From Lunularia cruciata (lineage: Eukaryota > Streptophyta > Marchantiopsida > Lunulariales > Lunulariaceae), in the NCBI GenBank assembly GCA_948567375.1, contig OX419758.1, forward strand, positions 34,725,001-34,789,000: DNA of 64,000 nt, in the 5' to 3' direction. The position numbers and the translations under genes were made by a program. Below, in pieces: positions 47,381-60,571 of the stretch. Each line of letters begins with the position of its first letter. Within the stretch, counting starts at the first letter, position 1. The notes under the pieces are model-generated. The model was not told the origin of the DNA, did no database searches, and was given only the letters and a program-made list of their open reading frames with translations.

Positions 47381-50300
47381 AAGTTCAATTGTGTTATCTT
47401 TGTCATCTTCACTACAATACTTGTTTCCTCCAAATGTCAATTTATCATATTAGAGCTCAATCCACAATCAACACTAAACTCTATCTTTCTTCAAGTTATT
47501 TCTTGAATATCTTTCACTAGTTTCTTTCTCATGTGGATCTTGGTACCAATGCAATGCATTGCATTGAGTTGTTATCTCAATCGTTGCATTGTTGACCAAA
47601 TCAAAGGCTTCTTGACTTAGCACATTCTTGGCTCAAATTTTTGCTTCAAAGGATTCTTGACTTAGTGCATTATTGGCTCAATTTGTTGTTTTGCCACTCC
47701 TTGGCTCTGTTTATTATGTCAAACCTAACACACAAACCTTCAAGCTCCTAAAAGGGAAAAAGAAGTGCAAAAATGGAAATTAGTCTTGGAAGTTGATCCA
47801 AAGTGTCACGCTTGCATTTTCACATTACTCTCTTGCAATGTTATCAAATGTTTGAAAGAAGGTCATCGAAGAGTTCAAGCAAGCACCAATACACTTTGGC
47901 TTGCACACCTCTTCACATTCAAAATCTACTCATTACATTAACTACTAATGGAGGATCAAATAAAAATTTATGAACTCTACCATAACCCATAAAATGCTAT
48001 TGGGTCACAAATTTTATTTCTCATACAAATTTGGTGGATATAGGGGGAGCACCCATACATTTCCCAAGGACCCTCTAACCCATGCCCCATACAAGTTTTA
48101 CAAACAACCCATAAAGTTTGCTAGGATCTCAATGTTCACTCAAAAAACTAAACCCACATTTTGTTCATAACCCATTTCTCTTTTTGTTATTGTCCAAATG
48201 TAATAATGTCTAAAGAATTCTCTCTTGACCAAGGAGCAATGTCTCTAGACCAACCATCAAGAAATGTTCATGAATAAAAAAGATAGGTCAAGTTTGAAGC
48301 TATGCACTAAATACTTTGGTATTTTAGTAGTAAAAAAATCAAAACTATCAAGAAGTGCCAATTTGTACAAGAAAGTAATTATAAGATATGAGATTTTATG
48401 ATTTATATATTCAATAACCTATGAATTTTGAATAAAGTGAACCATAAAAGGAATATTTATAACAAAAAAATATATTCAAAGATTGCATGGTGTAACAAGA
48501 TTTACAATGCATGGTTGATCATAAAACTTGAACTTAATCAATGATTACAATCACATTTGTGATGATTACAATAGCTCCTTTGTTTTTTGAATCTAATATC
48601 ATTGTGAGCAAATGTTAAATACTAGTACTGATTGGTAAAATTCAATCTTTTTTCAAGGAACATCATTGGTTTTATTATTATCAAGAGTTGGTTTTCCATC
48701 CTATGATTTTAAATTAACCTTCTAAATTTAGGTGGATAACAAGAATCCAAGAAATTCCATGTCAATTTAATTACTAGAGGATTAAAAACCTATATATATA
48801 TATATTCCTATTGTGGTTGAATAGAAGGGGATATTTACTTTTTAAACTGAATTGTGAATTTTACAATATCTGACAAGAATAGGTAAAGTCAATGAAATTA
48901 AAAGTTGCCCTACTAGAACTTTATATTATTTATACAAGAATAGGTATATATCAATGAAATATAAAGTTGCATTGATAGAACTTGATACAATTATATGAAT
49001 TTTATAGCTTAAAAATAATATATAAAATAAAATCCTACATTTTACATATATCATATAGCATGAATATATAATATATTATAGCACATGAAATATGAGATAA
49101 GTATATATGTATGGCTATTGAGTATGATATAAAATATAAGACAAGAATTTTTGAAATTTGACAAGAGTAAAAATAACTTCAGATAAGAAACTTAAAGATA
49201 ACAATAGTTTTTAGGAATTTTACACATAATTTTATATTTTTACTCTTTTTATCCATGAGAGTTTACCATTTTACTAGGAAATATAATCTAGAATGAAGTT
49301 ACTCCCTTCAAATATATTTATTATTTGCCATGTCCCTTGTTTATCTCACCATATATTCAAGGAATTATGGAAGATCATTATTGAACTTGTGGATAATAAA
49401 TATATAACCCATAGTGCACTTAGATAGAATTTACTTTTTTATGATAAGGCAAGTGCATGATATTTTGTTATATATTGACCATAGAGAAATAAAATAAGAA
49501 GAGATGATGTTTTAATCTATTTTAATTTTATCTTTTTTGACATGAAATTAGTGGAGCTACATTTTTACAAAGTTAATATTTATATTGGATGTCAAAGATC
49601 TTAATTTCAATATGATTCTCTTTTCTTTCTGTATAAGGCATGCACAATTTAAATAGATAATCTTAGTCTTGTTGCCTCAATTTGCTCATGTACAGATCGC
49701 TGAAATGTATCAGGTTTATGATTATTTTCTATAAATAAAATTGTATAATTAACATAATTACATCTAAAAAAATAGCAAGAAAAATGTTGTGTTGATATGA
49801 CGTGCTATATGTCTATACAGGTGGAACTTCTATAGTAAGAAATCCTAATATGATTTCTTGAAGGGAGAGGTTATTTTTTAAGTCACAAGGTTTAACCCAA
49901 CGACATAAAGAAAGCAATATAAATGTTATCATTAAATAACAAATTTTGAAAGATTTATTTAGTGTTAACGGATTTAATAGGTTGGCTAATATTTATGAAT
50001 GGTTTCAATATTCTAATATATAATAACATCATTTATCAATCTTGATGATCCAAATTGAAATAATGACAAGAGGAGGAGCATATTTTAAAGAAATTAATAT
50101 GGATATGCACATACCTTTGTTTTTAAATCTATACTAATATTTAATGATTATCTTGGATACTTTTGGAGTATTGTTACATAAAAGAGTTTGTAAATACACT
50201 TGTATAGTAACCTTTGCATAATGTGGATGCAAGTTTTCTAATGCACAAAAATGCCTTTCAAATCCTAAATATTTATTCATGGTTTGTTTTTTCTAACATG

Positions 50301-50421
50301 TTGTTGCATTATTTATCATAATATTATATATCATGCAATAGTATCATAAGTTATTTGTTTTAGTTATTATTTAAATAACACAAATAGTTGATATAATATA
50401 TCTGTTCAAACAATCCAATAA
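47381..50421. other. Very AT-rich region, no gene seen
   Basis: Long A/T-dominated stretches, especially 48300-50400, with no frame of note. Confidence 0.45.
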
Positions 50422-50561
50422 GGAAAGTACTATTTCCATCACTATTTTTGCTATATCCACCACATTTAACACTAGAATTACTACAATTAGTTTATAAACT
50501 AATCCCAATGAGCAATTTTGTAGTGGAAATAGAAAAAATGGTGGTGGAAACAGTTCTTCCC
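50422..50561. repeat. Foldback/MITE-like inverted repeat
   Basis: The left arm (50422-50463, GGAAAGTACTATTTCCATCA...) pairs with the reverse complement of the right arm (50520-50561, ending GGTGGTGGAAACAGTTCTTC plus CC) over about 42 bp with roughly 8 mismatches. A spacer of about 55 bp separates the arms. I could not define a target-site duplication or assign a superfamily. Confidence 0.6.
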
Positions 50562-52449
50562 ATCTAATAAGTTGAAATACTATTTTTGGATGTACAATAA
50601 TACTCTAGATGCAATTACTCTTCTATAAAATTGCAAAATGTATCACAATTTTGCTATTATAGTAAACATAACATAAGCATGATGAAATTCAAAGAATAAA
50701 CAAAGTTGAATTTCCAGTAGATATCGAAAAGAGATATTTTATTTTAGCTTTTTTAGGCTCAATTGCAATTAATGATTAGATTGTATAGCCATTTGAACCA
50801 ATTTTAATTTAATATACTTAAATAGAGTGTAACAACTTTTGTAACATTAGGATAAGAGATAAGTCAATCTAACAAATACATTATTTAACAAATACATTTC
50901 TGAAAATGGATAGATAGAAAGAAAATTTTCACTATATAGTTATTTATTATTACTTGTTTAACTTCTTGTGCATAAACTTGTCCCAAAATAATGTAATTTC
51001 ACCAATAAGATACACTCTAGATATACAAAATAAAACTCACAATCATACAAAACAAAATCAAACAAATTTAAAAAGTGATGATTCAATCTCAAGATGTTAA
51101 TTCCTTTGAAGGTACTATTTTCTCCAAATATGATATTTTTTACACTTCCTTGAATGCACATGTCTTCACAAAGACCTAACTTTGTCCAAAGATATAGTCT
51201 TCAGATTTGCTTCTTTCATTACCTCCAACATTATAGTCCCAAATGGTCATACCAATGAATTGCTTCTAGATGATCACTAAAAATACCAAGGATCTAACAT
51301 ACAAAGCACTAAAAAATGCTAAGTACAAAGATTTATAAGTACTTGGATAATCCAACAATATATAAATACTTCACAAAGAAATTAAGCAAGTAATGAAGAG
51401 CTTCAATTCTTTCACTTAATAAAAAAAGAGTGATAATAGAAAAAATCACTTTAGACTTGGAACTTAAATAGCAAAGTTACCTTTCAGTAGTTACACCAAT
51501 AAACTGTTTAATTGCTAGCTATACCAACTAACTTCAACAAAAATAAATTTGTTCACTTGTAAAGTCAAATACCCAAACTATATAATTGCACCTTAGAACA
51601 ATAACCTTTGCTAACTAATCTTACTCATATAACTAAGGGAGATCTTCCCCCTCCTTAACAATTAGCTATAACTGACAAGCAAGATTTAATTCAATCTTAG
51701 GTTCTCCCTAGTTTCTACAAGTTGTTGATGCATCTCATCCACTAATTTTATTGTTACTTTTTGCAAAGGCTACTTTGTTGTATCCAACATAAGCCAATAT
51801 TTAATCTTCTTGGGTCTCTTTAAATCAAAATTTGACAAAGTACACTACCAAACTTTTGTCAAAACACTACCAAACTTTTTTCAAAACACTACCAAACTTT
51901 TGTCCAGGACCTTTGCCTTAGAAGACCTTTTGGCCCCAAAGGGACTACAATAGTTTGAATGCATCGCCACTTGGAAAAAGAATTACCATCAAGAACCATT
52001 GTCATACACCAAATCATTTTTATGTGAGGATTGAGATTCCTAACCCTATTCCAGGCATTAAAAGCAAGTAACAAACAAGCCAAGGTCATAAAATCAAGGC
52101 CAAAGTTAGCAATTCTTCACTTTTGATAGATAGATGTTAATTACAAGCATGAAGTAATTGATAATTTCTGCCACCTTTGATGTCAAGTTTCATAAGCATT
52201 TTGTGGTAGAAAATCCTCTTTGACTTTATCAACAAGAAAGAGAGAGATAACATGGTGAGAAGGGGCAATATAACAAGATAGCATTTGCACATGCATGAGG
52301 TAATTCTCAAACCACAAGCAATGAATAAATGTGCATGCATTGTAGATAAAATGTCATCTGTAGTAAGAAATTGGGCTTCTTGCTATGGAACTAGGAATTG
52401 AATCATCTAAGGATGCTACAAGAAATACAAGAGAATAGGTGTCTATAAC
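50562..52449. other. AT-rich spacer with a 22-bp tandem repeat
   Basis: The unit CACTACCAAACTTTTGTCAA (plus AA) occurs three times at 51842-51905. A minus-strand frame at 52089-51889 looks mildly protein-like but is unidentified. Nothing else is seen. Confidence 0.5.
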
Positions 52450-52872
52450 TGTAAAAGACCAAAACCAAGGAGAGAAATAGGAGAATGGAAACTCACATTG
52501 GGACACTTGAATGAGGGAAAACTCCAAATGCCTAGCATGAGCTTTCACTTTGGTATTTATAGGTAGCATACAAGACTCATGAAGCTTCTCAAGAAGCTTC
52601 CTTGAGCCGCTTTATTGGAGTGCAGGCCAAGTTAACCAGGAAGCTTCTCAAGAAGTTTCCTTCTAGAAGCCGCCTACTTGGAGTGCAAGCTAAGCTAGTT
52701 AGAAGCTTATAGAAGCTTCCTTCTAGAAGCTACTTGCTTAGGGCGCAAGTTAACTAGTTGGGAAGCTTCCCAAGAAGCTTCTTAGATACTTCTAGAATAT
52801 TATAGGCTATTTTGTCTTATTCTCTACTTCGTAAACCAGACTAACTTTGTCGCTAAACTCCATATTGTTACA
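52450..52872 (-). repeat. Element B 3' LTR
   Basis: 423 bp, TGTAAAAGACC...ATTGTTACA, with TATA-like CTATAAATA at 52562-52554 and six GAAGCTTC palindromes upstream of it on the minus strand. The polypurine tract GAGGCGGGGAATA directly precedes it on the minus strand. Confidence 0.94.
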
Positions 52873-55800
52873 TATTCCCCGCCTCTAGTTGGTGACGTCA
52901 TCGTCGCAAGTGAAGCTTCGAATTCCTTGATGGCCATCTGTGCATTTTGGAGGTGGGAAAGAGGTTCGCATGTGGCATCATGAAGGGAATACCCTTTCCA
53001 AAGGACCTTGTACTCCGTATGGTGGTGACGGCCTCGTTGAATATGATGACGTGCAAGGATACAATCAACTTCGTACTCCTCATGATCATTGATAGGGATA
53101 GGCAAAGGAGGAGGTTGGACTCAAGAAGAAAAGGAAGAGGGGTTAGGAACAAAGGGTTTCAATTTGGAAACATGAAAGATAGGATGGATACGCATGTGAT
53201 AAGGCAAGGCAAGTCGATAAGCAACAAGAGAGACAATGCGGGTGATATCAAAGGGTCCTATCCAATTAGGAGCAAGTTTATGAACTTGGGTATCAAGTGG
53301 GAGAGGGAGGTTACTAGAAGATAGCATGAATTTATCGCCAACTTCAAAGGTGAGATCACGACAATGATAGTCCACATATTGTTTTTGGCAATTCTGAGCA
53401 ACAAGGAGGTGAGACTTGGCTTGTTGGAGAGATTGGGATATAGTGGTCAAGAATGTGGAAGTATGAGGAACCTGAGAGGGAGGGGGAGCAAGTAGCAAAT
53501 CTGGAATAAGTGGATCTTGGCCAAAATTGAGAAAGAAGGGAGAAAATCCGGTGCTTGCCTGTCTGGAATTGTTGTAAGAAAATTCTACAGCTGCAAGACA
53601 TTCATCTCAGTTGGTATGGTGGACATTGATAAAGGCCCGCAACATATCCTCCAATGTACGATTTGTGTGTTCAGTTTGTCCATCAGTTTGAGGATGATAG
53701 GCCGTGGACAAAGCAAGCTTGGTGCCGAGTATCTAGAAAAGTGCTTGCCAAAACTTCTAAGTAAATCGAGGATCACGGTCGGAGATGAGTACACTTGGCA
53801 TCTCATGATGCTTGAAGACATTGTCAAAGTATATTTGCGCTAAGGTTGGAGCATCCACAGTATCACAAGTTAGTGCCAAGTGGATTTGCTTACTAAGCTT
53901 ATCCACAAACACCACAATTGCGGTGTGTCCTTGTTTTGTCTTTGGCAAGGATGTGATGAGATCCAAGCTCACATGCTCCCAGCGAGCGGATGGAATGGCA
54001 AGCGGTTGAAGGAATCCACTTGGCTTTTGATTATTGGCCTTGTTACGTTGGCAGCTCTCACACGATCTGACAAATTCTTGAACATCTTGTGTCATGTTGG
54101 GCCACCACCATTGATGTTGGAGGTTACCCAAGGTCTTGTCCACACCCATGTGACCAATGATGGGTAAATCATGGGCTTCTTGAAGGCGCACAAGTCAAAG
54201 ATCACCTTTGGCTGGAACATAGATCCGGTCCGTATGGAATAGAAGGCCTTCCTTGAAGGAGACGGTGTTGTACTCTTTGTCACCTATTGTTAGACGACCA
54301 TGTACTATTTGGAAGAAGGGATCTTGTCGGAGAGCTAACCAAAACTCGTTATGGATCTTGGGGTCAATTGACATCGTCGTAATTGCTGCCGTGATGAGAG
54401 GAAGAGACTTCAAATCAGGTCGTCGTGACAGAGCATCAAGGATGACATGGAACCAGCCTGGTTTGTACTCAAGTTGATGTCAAACAATTGAAGTTGCTCT
54501 TCTCATCGATGATGTCGACTCTTCATGTGCTCCAGGTGTAAGGTCTGCAACAATGGCTTGTGATCAATTTGCATGATCACTTGTTTCCCCAAGAGATAAT
54601 GCCTCCATACCTTGGTGGCATATACCATTGCAAGTTGTTCCTGATCTTAAGCAGATTAATTTCTTTCAGCTGTATTTAATCGGCAAGACACAAAGGCGAT
54701 GGGATGTAGTCCATCTAGAAATTCTTGTTGCAACACAACTCCAATTGCAAAGTTAGAAGCATCAAAATCAACCACACAAGGTAGTTGAGGATCATATGGT
54801 TGAAGAATAGGTCTCAAAGACACCATATTTTTCAACTTTTGGAATGCTTCTTCATGTTTGGTGTTCCATTGGAAGCTCAAGTTCTTTCCCAAGAGGTCAG
54901 TCAATGGTGCAGCCACATGAGCATAATAGTGGATGAATTGCCGGTAAAAACTAGCCAATCCATTGAATGCTCGTACTTCTGTAGCATCCTTTGGGGTAGG
55001 CCAATCTGTAATGGCCTTGATCTTCTCTTCTTCCATCTTGATCCCCTCTGATGAGATCTTATGACCCAAGAAGGTAACCTCTTTTAGCCAAAAAGCACAC
55101 TTTGACTTCTTATAGTAAAATTTCCATTGTCGTAGTTGTGTTAATACCTCTCGCACATGATTCACGTGTTCTGCCTCTGTCTTGCTATAGATTAAGATAT
55201 CATCCAAGAATACCACCACTGACCAATCCAATAGTCCATCCAACACCCGATGCATCTGATCCATGAAGATTGCTGGAGCATTAGTGATTCCGAAAGGTAG
55301 AACTCTCCACTCAAAATGCCCATACCTTGTGCAAAAGGTAGTCTTTTGCACATCCTTTCTATCAATCGGAATTTGCCAATAGCCGCTACAAAGATCCAAA
55401 TTGGAAAAGTAACATGCTCCACTTAGTTGATCAAGTAAGTCATCGATCCAAGGCAAGGGATATGCATTCTTCACGGTTTGCTTATTGAGCCCACGATAAT
55501 CAATACAAAATTGAAGTCCTCCATCCTTCTTTGGAACAAATAGTACCGATGCTCCCCAAGGAGAGGTACTATGTCGTATGAAGTCCTTCTTCAACAACTC
55601 TATAAGTGTTGTTCGCAACTCCTCCAACTCCTTTGGTGAGAGCCGATAGATAGGTCTACTCACCGGAGTACTCCTTGGCAATAACTTGATCTTGAAGGGC
55701 ATACCTCGATCGGAGGGTAATCCCTTTGGCAGATCATCCGGAAACACGTTTGCAAACTCCTTAGCTATTTGATCAACCATTACTTGATGAGGCTCTTGGT

Positions 55801-57663
55801 CCTCCACAGATTGGTCTTGTGTAATCGGCTTGATCCACACCGCAAATACAAACTTATCTTCCTCCAAAGCTTGCTCTATGGCTGCTTTACTAACCAACTT
55901 CCCTTCTAGGGACTCATCTCTCTTCCAAGCTTGCTCCATGGTTGCCTTCTTGGCAAACTTCCCATCTTGGGACTCCACTTCCTTCAAGGTTTGCTCTATG
56001 GCTACCTTCTCAACAAACTTCCCATCTTGGGCCTGACTATTCTGAGGTGTCTTACTCAAAAGTGCTTGACAACCTAATCGGAAATTCCTACCTTGGTGTT
56101 GTACTTGAATTTGGCATCGGGTCCAATTGAATTGAACCTTATGACATTCAAGCCAAGGTAGACCTAAAATGATATTATAGTGTAGAGGTGCCACTACAAA
56201 CCTCATACACTCCAAATACTCCTTCCCAATTTTGAAGGTAACAGGATGCGAGGTGCGGAATGCAGAACCCTTTCTACCATCCGCCATCATCAAACTACTT
56301 CCAATTACTAGCTTGATAGGAATACCCAATTCCTTTGCTACTTGCATAGACATGCAATTCTCTAAACTTCCAAAATCAACCAAAATTCTACAACCTTGAT
56401 TAGATATCATACCTTGCAAGTGAAGCAGACTTGCATAGGTCGAGGCTTCAATCCCATTGGAACTAATCAAGCTCCTGGTAGGTGGCTCAAAATCTCCTAC
56501 TAGGATTCCTTGTTTCCCTGATCATTCCGCTCCACAACCTCCACTTGGGCAACTTGTTGAGGTGGTCCATTCTTGAGTGGACATTTGGCAATGCGATGCC
56601 CCAATTGGCGACAATAAAAACAACCACCATTTTGTTGCAATTTATCTTTGTCCGCCATGCTCAGTGGTCTTCATTGAATTGCATCAATCTCCATTGGTGT
56701 TGGCTCCTCCACTTGTGTGTAGTGTATTGGTAGGCTTTGTGGAGGTCAAGGTCGAGACCAAGTTGTTGCCACCAAGGAATCAAAATGTTCGGCCAACCGC
56801 ATGGCTTCTTCCAAGTGTTGTGGCTCTTGCATGGTTACCTCTAATTTGGTTCTTGCCTTCAAGCCCCTCACAAATCAATCCAGAGCTCCACCTTCCAAAA
56901 TATCTGGGATCTACATGATGGTGTTTTGGAATTGCGAGATGTAACTTCTTACAGAGCCAATCTGTTTCAACTCTGCCAACTTATCCCGTGCAGCTCATGT
57001 GGCATTTATAGCTTGGAACCGACTGATTATTGCGCTCTTGAATTCCACCCATGTCAAGATTGGTGCAACCATTTGTCATTCGGCTTGCTCCACTCAGAAT
57101 CTCCACCATAGCTTTGCTACTCCATCCAATTGGCTAGAAGCCAAGAGAATCTGTTGTTGCTCATCTTGTAGATTGGTAGCTTCAAAATAACATTCACAAT
57201 CAAACACAAAATTCTCCACTGCACCCGGGAGATTCTTGCCTTCAAATACCTTGGGTTTAGGGAATCAAATGCGATCTTCTCCATCTCAAACTGGAGCTCT
57301 ATCTATCTGTTCTTGTCGTTGCTGGTCTCGTTCATCCAACAATCGAGTAAGATGTTTGATCTATTGTTGCACTGCAATGATAACATCGCCATTGCTTCTA
57401 CTCTATTCCAATACCCTCAATTTATCTATTTGATTAACACATAGATACAACACGTCCACCGTTCTCCATAAGTTACCACTAGAAGTATCAAGGGTTCCTC
57501 TAAGACGGTGATCATATGTAGAAAATCCTGCCCAAAGCGCGAGGTGATGAATTGTGTGAAACGATGCTTTGGTAATATCTAGACATGAAAGTCCCAATGG
57601 TTTGGTGGAAGTGGATTTGGTGGTCCATAAATTCCATCCATCCCATTCTTGCTCTTATACCAA
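52873..57663 (-). pseudogene. Element B gag-pol with chromodomain, nearly continuous but broken
   Basis: On the minus strand: gag with KPKVFEGKNLPGAVENFVFD (about 57250) and CCHC zinc knuckle CFYCRQLGHRIAKC (about 56620-56579). A 604-codon open frame (56470-54656) spans protease-like LVDFGSLENCMS, RT with GACYFSNLDLCSGYWQIPI and FLDDILIYS, and RNase H VDFDASNFAIGVVLQQ. Near 54476 a single base is missing relative to element A. The frame then stays constant through integrase ([48 protein letters not shown]) and a chromodomain (VDCILARHH...YKVLWKGYSLHDATCEP), interrupted by several stops. The primer site TTGGTATAAGAGC has one mismatch to initiator tRNA-Met. Confidence 0.93.
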
Positions 57664-58086
57664 TGTAAAAGACCAAAACCGAGGAGAGAAATAGGAGAAT
57701 GGAAACTCACATTGGGACACTTGAATGAAGGAAAACTCCAAATGCCTAGCTTGAGCTTCCGCTTTGGTATTTATAGGTAGCATACAAGACTCATGAAGCT
57801 TCTCAAGAAGCTTCCTTGAGCCGCTTTCCTGGAGTGCAAGCCAAGTTAACCAGGAAGCTTCTCAAGAAGCTTCCTTCTAGAAGCCGCCTACTTGGAGTGC
57901 AAGCTAAGCTAGTTAGAAGCTTATAGAAGCTTCCTTCTAGAAGCTACCTGCTTAGGGCGCAAGTTAACTAGTTGGAAAGCTTCCCAAGAAGCTTCTTAGA
58001 TACTTCTAGAATATTATAGGCTATTTTGTCTTATTCTCTACTTTGTAAACCCGACTAACTTTGTCGCTAAACTCCATATTGTTACA
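57664..58086 (-). repeat. Element B 5' LTR
   Basis: 423-bp partner of the 3' LTR. TATA-like CTATAAATA at 57776-57768. Confidence 0.94.
57780..58010 (-). promoter_or_regulatory. Heat-shock-element-like array in element B 5' LTR
   Basis: Six GAAGCTTC palindromes plus TTCtaGAA pairs. At 57916-57942 the run GAA-gc-TTa-ta-GAA-gc-TTC-c-TTC-ta-GAA is nearly regular, with one unit mutated relative to element A. The array lies directly upstream of the TATA-like box on the transcribed (minus) strand. Confidence 0.5.
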
Positions 58087-58316
58087 ATTACTAGGAATTT
58101 GAGAAGAAATTTGTTTGTTTGGAGCAAGGAGCATTGGAGAGATGTCTTTGGCATAGAGAACTCAACATAGGAAACATGATCTTAAGACCAACTTGCATCA
58201 AAAAAACAAGATCTTGGAAAAGGTTTTGAAGGTCTTGTTGACAAATTAAAAACTAATAACAAGTGAGGAGAGCAAGTTATAAGGACCCCCCTCAAAGGAC
58301 TATTATCAAAGCAATC

Positions 58317-59990
58317 ATGAAGTTATTTAACCCAAAAATGACCTACCTCAACAAGAGAAAATAAACCTTCTTTGAATTAATGTACAAAGGAAAACTAGTC
58401 TATAGGATGCACATGTTCTATACCTTGACCTGGAGCATGTATAGAGGCATGAATAAGGATGGTGGGGTGACATATCTATCTCCATTTGTGTTACATCTCT
58501 ATATGAGAACAAACCTCCTTGCCAAGGAAGAAAGAAAGAAGTTATTGAGTCACTTCCATTTGAAGGAATCATTCATACCACAATTGGAAGAGAGTGTAAT
58601 GTACAAGAAGTACAAAGAGACCAATAAAGAATACACACACATTGGTAAATTTGTGCTTGTAGAAGAAGCAAGGAATACCCTTGGCTTCATTAAGATGCAT
58701 AAGAGAGCAACAATTACCAAGCCAAAAGTGAAGGCAAAGAATGCAAGGAAGAACCCTTGAGTGGTGAATGAGTCTTTGGAAGATGAAGCCAAAGACATTG
58801 AAAGTGAAGAAGAACAAGAAAGGAGAGCTCCCTCATACTTAACAGATTGTATATAGAAGAGGAGTGCAATGATGAGCAATATGAAGATGCCTAATTTGGC
58901 CCTCTCTAAAGAAGAGCAACAAGTAGAGAAGGAAAGTTAGTCAAAGGAGAGGAAGATCAAGAAGATTCTCACCTTGAAGAAGAAGTACACCTTGAAGGTA
59001 CCCATAATCAAGAAGCATGACCATTGGGTACAAAGTACAATGAAGAAGTAATATATAAAGCCAGAGCTCTAACATTCAAGGCCAAATGATAACACCAAGC
59101 TAGAGGTGCAATCAAGACCAAGAAAAGTGAGGAGAACAAAGATAAAGAGGCACAACAACCACCCAAAGGACAAGAATACGATATGGTTGACATCTAAGGC
59201 TAAGTGGAAGAGCCTTTGGAGGTAAAATCAACAATGGTGAGAATAATTTTCTTCCAACTCCAAGAGCATCCAACCTCTATCATAGAAGGATCAAAGTTTG
59301 AGATACATGTGGTGGAACGGGTCTTGGAGCTGATTTTGCAATTTATCAAGACTCCTACACAAATATCACCAACTACACTTCACTTGCTCAAGGCTGCATA
59401 AAAACTCCTACTTGATATGGGCAAAGTAGGCAAAGGCAAAGGCAAAGGAGGAGATGGAGAAGGAATGCAACATATACAAAGAGGAAGCCAAGAAGTCAAA
59501 TGAGCTAGTACAATAAATTTTCAAGGCAAAGAGACAAAATGTTATGCTTTTTTATTGAATTGACTTAGCAAGAAGAAGAAATTAGGAAGTTAGAGGGAGA
59601 ATTGATAACCATTTGGCTCAAGTCCAAAGGTAAGCAACAAGTGTACAAGGAACATATGAGGGCAAAGGAAAATGTAGTGAAGAGTATCCAAGTGGAGTTG
59701 GAGAAAGCCAAGATTCACTCGTTAATTACATATGTATAATTTAGCAAGCACTATAGCAAAGTGGATGTCTAATTGGAAAGGATGTTTTTAGAGCTAAAGA
59801 AGGAGAAAAATAAGATGGAAGTTGATTGACTTCAAATGAAGGACAAGTTGATGGCTAAAGCCCAAGCAAATTGCATAGGCATAAAAGAGGAAAGAATGAA
59901 GATACTCCAATGGACGGAGGAGATAATAGATAAGCAAGTGGGCGTTGTAGAGAAGGCAGTACAAGTAAGGCCACATCGCACCAAACTCCA
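58317..59990 (+). pseudogene. Unrecognised decayed protein-coding region, Lys/Glu-rich
   Basis: From ATG 58317 the frame reads IMKLFNPKMTYLNKRK, a stop, then an ATG-initiated 126-residue frame (58380-58760) with YKGKLVYRMHMFYTLTWSMY and GVTYLSPFVLHLYMRTNLL, ending in a basic tail. Beyond it, fragments rich in Lys and Glu continue to about 59990 (LEDEAKDIESEEEQERRAPS, EEMEKECNIYKEEAKKSNEL) with several stops. The globular block followed by a long coiled-coil-like part suggests a former transposon-encoded or repetitive plant protein. I cannot name the family. It begins about 230 bp beyond element B and is not part of it. Confidence 0.45.
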
Positions 59991-60387
59991 TAAATTGAAA
60001 CTATAGATTTGGACCCTAGATGTAAAGGTCTATTCAAACAAGCAACTTGATCAGTAGGCATTTTGATTGACAGAGCATATTAACTCAAAACTTGTTTAAT
60101 AAAAAGATTTGCTACTTCTCAAATTCATCATCTACAAGAGGAAGATAGATATGTTGATTAGGATCTATAGAGACAAAGTTAGTTCTCTACAAGAGGGGAG
60201 TCAAAGACCTTCATAGTAGAAGACCTTTGGGCAATAGGCCAAATATAGCCAAATGCTTAGACATATGAAAAATATTCTTTATGCAAACACACCTTTGGCA
60301 AGGAAGACCTTTGGGGTAGAAATACCTTCATGATGGTTGGAAATTTTTGTAGCGGAAGACCTTTGGAATGAAAATTCAAAGGTAGAT

Positions 60388-60538
60388 ACTTTTACAAGGG
60401 AGGATTTTATATCTTTTGTAACTCTTGGAATACAATTATTGAACCATATTATATAAGATAAGTGAAAATTTTGGATACTTCTACAAGGGAAGATTTTATA
60501 CCTTCCATTACACTTGGAAGACGCTTAATTGAACCATG

Positions 60539-60570
<32 letters not shown>

Positions 60571-60571
60571 A
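60388..60571. repeat. Roughly 85-bp tandem duplication ending in (AGATA)6
   Basis: GATACTT-TACAAGGGA-GATTTTATA...TTGGAA...TTGAACCAT-TTA-ATAAGATAA occurs twice (about 60388-60466 and 60475-60550). The second copy runs into six AGATA units at 60541-60571. Confidence 0.75.

Larger units (their letters stand above)
52450..58086 (-). mobile_element. Ty3/Gypsy chromovirus, element B, younger copy
   Basis: 5' LTR 57664-58086 and 3' LTR 52450-52872, both 423 bp, differing at roughly 13 positions by eye (about 97% identity), mostly transitions. Outer flanks are ATAAC (52445-52449) and ATTAC (58087-58091), a 4/5 match that may be a mutated target duplication. The domain set is gag with a zinc knuckle, protease, RT, RNase H, integrase and C-terminal chromodomain. 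Confidence 0.94.

Noticed and set aside
55830-56130. Plus-strand Ser/Phe-rich frames in element B
   Set aside because: Antisense of the repeated Lys/Glu linker between protease and RT in the Gypsy polyprotein.
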